This document shows positions 6,039-9,034 of a stretch of DNA of 9,034 bases, piece by piece. Origin of the DNA: an uncultured Rhodospirillales bacterium (GTDB taxonomy: Bacteria; Pseudomonadota; Alphaproteobacteria; Acetobacterales; Acetobacteraceae). The stretch lies in NCBI GenBank assembly GCA_903928045.1, contig CAIYPH010000472.1:1-9034 (forward strand). Reading direction: 5' to 3'. The notes under the pieces are model-generated. The model saw only the letters and a list, made by a program, of their open reading frames with translations, ran no database searches and was not told where the DNA came from. The position numbers and the translations under genes were made by a program. Each line of letters begins with the position of its first letter. Positions within the stretch are counted from its first letter, which is position 1.

Positions 6039-7073
6039 ATGAAGCTAGGCCTCACCATCGGTACCGGCGGCAACACGCCGCGGATCGACATGGATCTCAT
6101 CCTCGAGGCCGAACGCCTCGGCTATGACGCGGTGTGGTCCGGCGAGGCCTATGGCACCGATGCCGTCACCCCGATCACCTGGGTGCTCGCCCGCACCACC
6201 AAGATCAAGGCCGGCACCGGCATCATGCAGATGTCCGCCCGCACGCCCACCTGCGTGGCGATGACGGCGCTGACGCTGCAGGGCCTCTCCGGCAACCGCT
6301 TCCTCTGTGGCATCGGCCCGTCTGGCCCGCAGGTGATCGAGGGGTGGCACGGCCAGCCCTACGGCAAGCCGCTGACCCGCACGCGGGAATACATCTCCAT
6401 CATCCGCAAAGTGGTCGCCCGCGAGCAGCCACTGACCCATCAGGGCGAGCACTACCAGATCCCCTATGCCGGCCCCGGCGCCTCCGGGCTCGGCAAGCCG
6501 CTGAAGAGCATCGTGCACGGCCAGCCCGGCATGAAGTTCTACACCGCCTCCATCATGCCCGCCGGGCTGCGGCTGGCGGGCGAGATCGCCGACGGCAATA
6601 TCCCGATCTTCATGTCCCCCGAAGGCGCGGACGCGATCGTGAAGCCGACGCTGGAGGGCATGGCCAAGGCGGGCAAATCCGACCTATCAGCGTTTGACAT
6701 CGCGCCGCATGTGAAAGTCCGCGTCGGCGATCTCGATGCCTGCCGCGATGCGATTCGCCCGGAATTGGCGCTCTACATCGGCGGTATGGGGGCGCGCGGG
6801 AAGAATTTCTACACCGACTACGCCATCCGCCTCGGCTTCGAGGAGGCGGCGCTGAAAATCCAGGACCTCTACCTCGCCGGCGACAAGAAGGCCGCCGCGG
6901 CCGAGGTGCCGAACGCGCTGATCGACCAGATCTCGCTGATTGGCTCGCCCGACCGCATCAAGGGGCGGCTGGCGGACTGGAAGGCAATTGCCAAAGAAAA
7001 CAAGGTCGGCACCCTCGTGCTGACCGGCGCCACCATGGAAGCGCTGCGCGTTGTCGCCGAAGGAGCCCTGTAA
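6039..7073 (+). CDS. LLM-class (luciferase-like) flavin/F420-dependent oxidoreductase
   Basis: This 344-residue protein belongs to the bacterial luciferase-like TIM-barrel superfamily, which uses FMN or F420 for redox chemistry. Visible marks are the first strand MKLGLTIGTG, the ERLGYDAVWSGEAYGTDAV segment (25-43), the ARTTKIKAGTGIMQMSARTP cofactor-side strand and loop (51-70), the GLSGNRFLCGIGPSGPQV barrel segment (82-99), and the late SLIGSPDRIKGRLADW motif (about 303-318) that closes most family members. Length is typical of the group often labelled F420-dependent or methylenetetrahydromethanopterin reductase. Those labels come from actinobacterial and archaeal relatives. In a proteobacterium FMN is at least as likely, and no F420 genes are here. 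AGGGAG at 6027-6032, six bases upstream, fixes the start. The stop shares one base with the next ATG (TAATG), so it forms a unit with the S9 peptidase. Substrate unknown. Confidence 0.9.
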   Translation: MKLGLTIGTGGNTPRIDMDLILEAERLGYDAVWSGEAYGTDAVTPITWVLARTTKIKAGTGIMQMSARTPTCVAMTALTLQGLSGNRFLCGIGPSGPQVIEGWHGQPYGKPLTRTREYISIIRKVVAREQPLTHQGEHYQIPYAGPGASGLGKPLKSIVHGQPGMKFYTASIMPAGLRLAGEIADGNIPIFMSPEGADAIVKPTLEGMAKAGKSDLSAFDIAPHVKVRVGDLDACRDAIRPELALYIGGMGARGKNFYTDYAIRLGFEEAALKIQDLYLAGDKKAAAAEVPNALIDQISLIGSPDRIKGRLADWKAIAKENKVGTLVLTGATMEALRVVAEGAL

Positions 7074-8851
7074 TGCCGCGTGATGCCACCGCCTGGACGC
7101 GGATCACCGCCGCCAGCACCGCCGTCTTCTCGAAGGACGGCGGCACGATCTATCATCTCCGCGGCGTCGGCCTGCCGCAGGTCTGGGCGATGGACGCCGA
7201 TGGCGGCAATGCTCGCCAGTTGAGCTTCCATGACGAGAAGGTCGCCTTCCTGCGCCGCTCGCCCACCGATGAGCGGCTGATCTGGGGCATCGACGCCGGC
7301 GGCGACGAGCGCCAGCAATTCTGGCTGCTGGAGCCCGGCGCGGCACCCCGCGCGCTGACCGACAGCCCGGCGGTGATCAATGATTTCGGCGCCTGGTCGC
7401 CCGATGGCGCCCGCATCGCGCTGGCCCGCAATGACCGCGACGAGCGCTATCACGACGTCTGCCTGCTCGATCTCAACTCCGGCGGCATCGTCCGGCTGTT
7501 CGAGGGGCCGGGCATCGTCGCCGTCACCAACTGGAAAAGCGACGGGTCCACGCTGGTGGTGCTGGAGGACCATTCCTCGATCGATCAGCGGCTCTGGCTG
7601 CTCGATGCCGCCACCGGGGCGGCCACCCGCATCCCCAATGCCAGCGAGGCGCGCTATTCCGGCACCCGCTTCACCGGCGATGGCAGCCTGATGACCATCA
7701 CCGACCTCGGCGCGGACTGGATGCGCCTGTGCCGGCTAGATCCGGCAAGCGGCGCGGTGGCGGAGGTGTTCGCCCCCGAAGGACGGGAAGTCGAGGCCTG
7801 GGCGCTCTCGCCCGACGGCAAGCTGCTCGCCACCATCGAGAATGACCGCGGCTACGCCGTGCTGCGCGTCGGCCCGCTCGGCGCCGATCGCGCCGAGGTG
7901 CTCGGCCTGCCCGCCGGCATCGTCACCGAGCTCGCCTGGGCGCCCGATTCCGCCCGCCTCGCCTTCACCGCCCAGGGCACCACCGTCCCCTCCGGCCTAT
8001 GGCTGTGGGAGAACGGCACTGCACGCCCCCTCGGGCTGCCCGACCCCTTCGCCGGCAGCGGCGTGGCGCCCGGGGACCCCGTGCCCTTCAATCTGGTGGA
8101 ATGGACCAGCTTCGACGGCGCGAAGATCCAGGGCTGGTACGCCCTGCCCCGCTCGCCCAAGCCGGCTTCCGGCTACCCCGCCGTCGTTTGGGTGCATGGC
8201 GGCCCGGCCTCGCAGACCCGCGCCAATTTCCGCACCGACATGCAGATGCTGCTCGACCAGGGCTTCGCGGTGATGATGCCCAATATCCGCGGCAGCACCG
8301 GCTATGGCCGCGATTTCCTGGTCGCCGACGAGGTGGATAAGCGGCCGGACGTGATGGAGGACCTCGCCGCCGGCCGCGCCTGGCTGGCCGATCGGCTGGA
8401 AATCGACGCCGAACGCATCGGCATCATGGGCCAGTCCTATGGCGGCTGGATCGTGCTGGCGGCGGTGACTCTGCAGCCCGAGTTGTGGAAGGCCGCGGTG
8501 AACTACTACGGCATCGCCGACTTCGTGACCCTGCTGGAGCGCACCGGCCCCTGGCGGCGTGACCACCGGGCCCGCGAATACGGCTTCCCGGAGACCGATT
8601 CCGAGCTGTTCCAGCGCATCTCGCCGATCCATCACGTCGGCAACGTGGTGGCGCCCCTGCTCGTCCTGCACGGCGACCGCGACCCCCGCGTGCCCATGCA
8701 CGAGAGCGACCAGTTCGTCGACGCCATGGAACAGCGGCAGAAGCGGGTGCGCTACGAGAAGTTCACCTATGCCGGCCACGGCTTCATCCGGCCCGACCAT
8801 CGGCTGCGGGTATACGCCGCCGTCGCCGGGCATTTCGCCGATCATTTGTAA
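7073..8851 (+). CDS. S9-family serine peptidase (acylaminoacyl/prolyl oligopeptidase type)
   Basis: This 592-residue protein should cleave short peptides or N-acylated peptides in the cytoplasm; no signal peptide or membrane segment is seen. Residues 1-335 carry seven regularly spaced propeller motifs of the SPDG type (near residues 20, 63, 109, 156, 202, 246 and 291, about 43-47 apart), giving a complete seven-bladed beta-propeller that filters substrates. The alpha/beta-hydrolase domain follows, with WVHGGP (373-378, oxyanion region), nucleophile S455 in GQSYGG, D537 in HGDRDPRVP and H569 in YAGHGF, so the triad is intact. Length fits the S9C-like group (about 600-680), at the short end. 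AAGGAG at 7060-7065, seven bases upstream, supports the ATG at 7073, which overlaps the LLM stop by one base. An esterase or acylaminoacyl-peptidase activity is possible; the exact specificity cannot be told. The stop lies at the edge of repeat copy 2. Confidence 0.95.
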   Translation: MPRDATAWTRITAASTAVFSKDGGTIYHLRGVGLPQVWAMDADGGNARQLSFHDEKVAFLRRSPTDERLIWGIDAGGDERQQFWLLEPGAAPRALTDSPAVINDFGAWSPDGARIALARNDRDERYHDVCLLDLNSGGIVRLFEGPGIVAVTNWKSDGSTLVVLEDHSSIDQRLWLLDAATGAATRIPNASEARYSGTRFTGDGSLMTITDLGADWMRLCRLDPASGAVAEVFAPEGREVEAWALSPDGKLLATIENDRGYAVLRVGPLGADRAEVLGLPAGIVTELAWAPDSARLAFTAQGTTVPSGLWLWENGTARPLGLPDPFAGSGVAPGDPVPFNLVEWTSFDGAKIQGWYALPRSPKPASGYPAVVWVHGGPASQTRANFRTDMQMLLDQGFAVMMPNIRGSTGYGRDFLVADEVDKRPDVMEDLAAGRAWLADRLEIDAERIGIMGQSYGGWIVLAAVTLQPELWKAAVNYYGIADFVTLLERTGPWRRDHRAREYGFPETDSELFQRISPIHHVGNVVAPLLVLHGDRDPRVPMHESDQFVDAMEQRQKRVRYEKFTYAGHGFIRPDHRLRVYAAVAGHFADHL

Positions 8852-8991
8852 GGAAGAAAGCAGTTCTTTTTTGAAAAAAAAGAACCAAAAAACTTTTTGT
8901 CATGTGCGGCGGAGCCTCTCCGGGCAGCCTCGAACCAAGCGGATAAAAGTATTTTGCTTCTTTTTTTCAAAAAAGAAGCGCTTGCTTCCTT
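8850..8991. repeat. AT-rich palindromic intergenic repeat, copy 2
   Basis: This is the same element as at 5841-5982, in the same orientation and also about 142 bases. The left hairpin is GTTCTTTTTT-GAA-AAAAAGAAC-type (8863-8885, 10-bp stem). The right is GCTTCTTTTTT-TC-AAAAAAGAAGC (8956-8979, 11-bp stem). The outer ends pair too: the left edge AAGGAAGAAAGCAGTTC (8850-8866) against the right edge at 8975-8991, 14 of 17 positions. CAAAAAACTTTT (8886-8897) pairs with AAAAGTATTTTG (8945-8956), 11 of 12. The centre holds a GC-rich mini-hairpin, CGGAG-CCT-CTCCG (8910-8922). The element starts on the last two bases of the S9 stop codon and ends three bases before the next ATG. It probably acts at the RNA 3' end of the LLM-S9 unit; mechanism unproven. 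Confidence 0.87.
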
Positions 8992-8994
8992 CTC

Positions 8995-9034
8995 ATGATC
9001 ACCATCCTCCTCCTCAACGGCGTCGGCAGCGCCG
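8995..9034 (+). CDS. Start of a probable P-loop kinase/phosphotransferase-like gene (partial)
   Basis: Thirteen codons are visible, reading MITILLLNGVGSA. A hydrophobic first strand followed by NGxGSA is how P-loop phosphotransferases of the chloramphenicol-phosphotransferase-like type begin (the next residues would be expected to be GKS/T). The rest lies beyond the window. No Shine-Dalgarno is visible because the upstream bases are the pyrimidine-rich edge of the repeat. The call rests on very little sequence. Confidence 0.42.
   Translation, partial: MITILLLNGVGSA

Noticed and set aside
5841..8991. LLM-S9 pair as an insertion sequence or transposon with inverted ends
   Set aside because: The flanking elements are in direct orientation and self-palindromic, no transposase is present, and no target-site duplication was recognised.

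Overview
The window is very GC-rich, gene-dense and bacterial. Its gene families (a xanthine-dehydrogenase-family molybdenum hydroxylase, an MlrC-type M81 metallopeptidase, a CutC protein, a luciferase-like oxidoreductase and an S9 peptidase) and its T/A-tract hairpin repeats fit an alphaproteobacterium, perhaps Acetobacteraceae. That placement is from memory of family distribution and was not checked by a search. No rRNA, tRNA, CRISPR array, transposase or phage gene is visible.

Layout. (1) Positions 1-1397 run leftward: a FAD-binding subunit of a molybdenum hydroxylase, then, with a 4-base ATGA overlap, a protein in which the 2Fe-2S subunit is fused to the molybdopterin subunit. The second gene leaves the window. 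(2) Positions 1398-1515 form a 118-base divergent promoter region, with a good leftward promoter and a small palindrome over its expected start point. (3) Positions 1516-5865 form a rightward four-gene operon: M20 amidohydrolase/peptidase, M81 (MlrC-like) metallohydrolase, CutC-family TIM-barrel protein and Gfo/Idh/MocA oxidoreductase. Every junction is a 4-base start/stop overlap. (4) Positions 5866-6038 carry an AT-rich palindromic repeat and a weak promoter. (5) Positions 6039-8851 form a two-gene unit: an LLM-class flavin/F420 oxidoreductase and a cytoplasmic seven-bladed-propeller S9 peptidase. (6) Positions 8850-8991 hold a second copy of the repeat, followed at 8995 by the first 13 codons of a probable P-loop kinase-like gene.

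The arrangement suggests a catabolic locus. The molybdenum enzyme would hydroxylate a heterocycle or aldehyde, and the divergent operon would supply two metal-dependent hydrolases, a barrel protein of uncertain chemistry and an NAD(P)-dependent oxidoreductase. The substrate cannot be read from the sequence and no transporter or regulator gene lies inside the window. The least conventional items are the pair of about 142-base palindromic repeats at the ends of two transcription units (one supplies the last codons and stop of the oxidoreductase gene) and the placement of CutC inside a tightly coupled metabolic operon.
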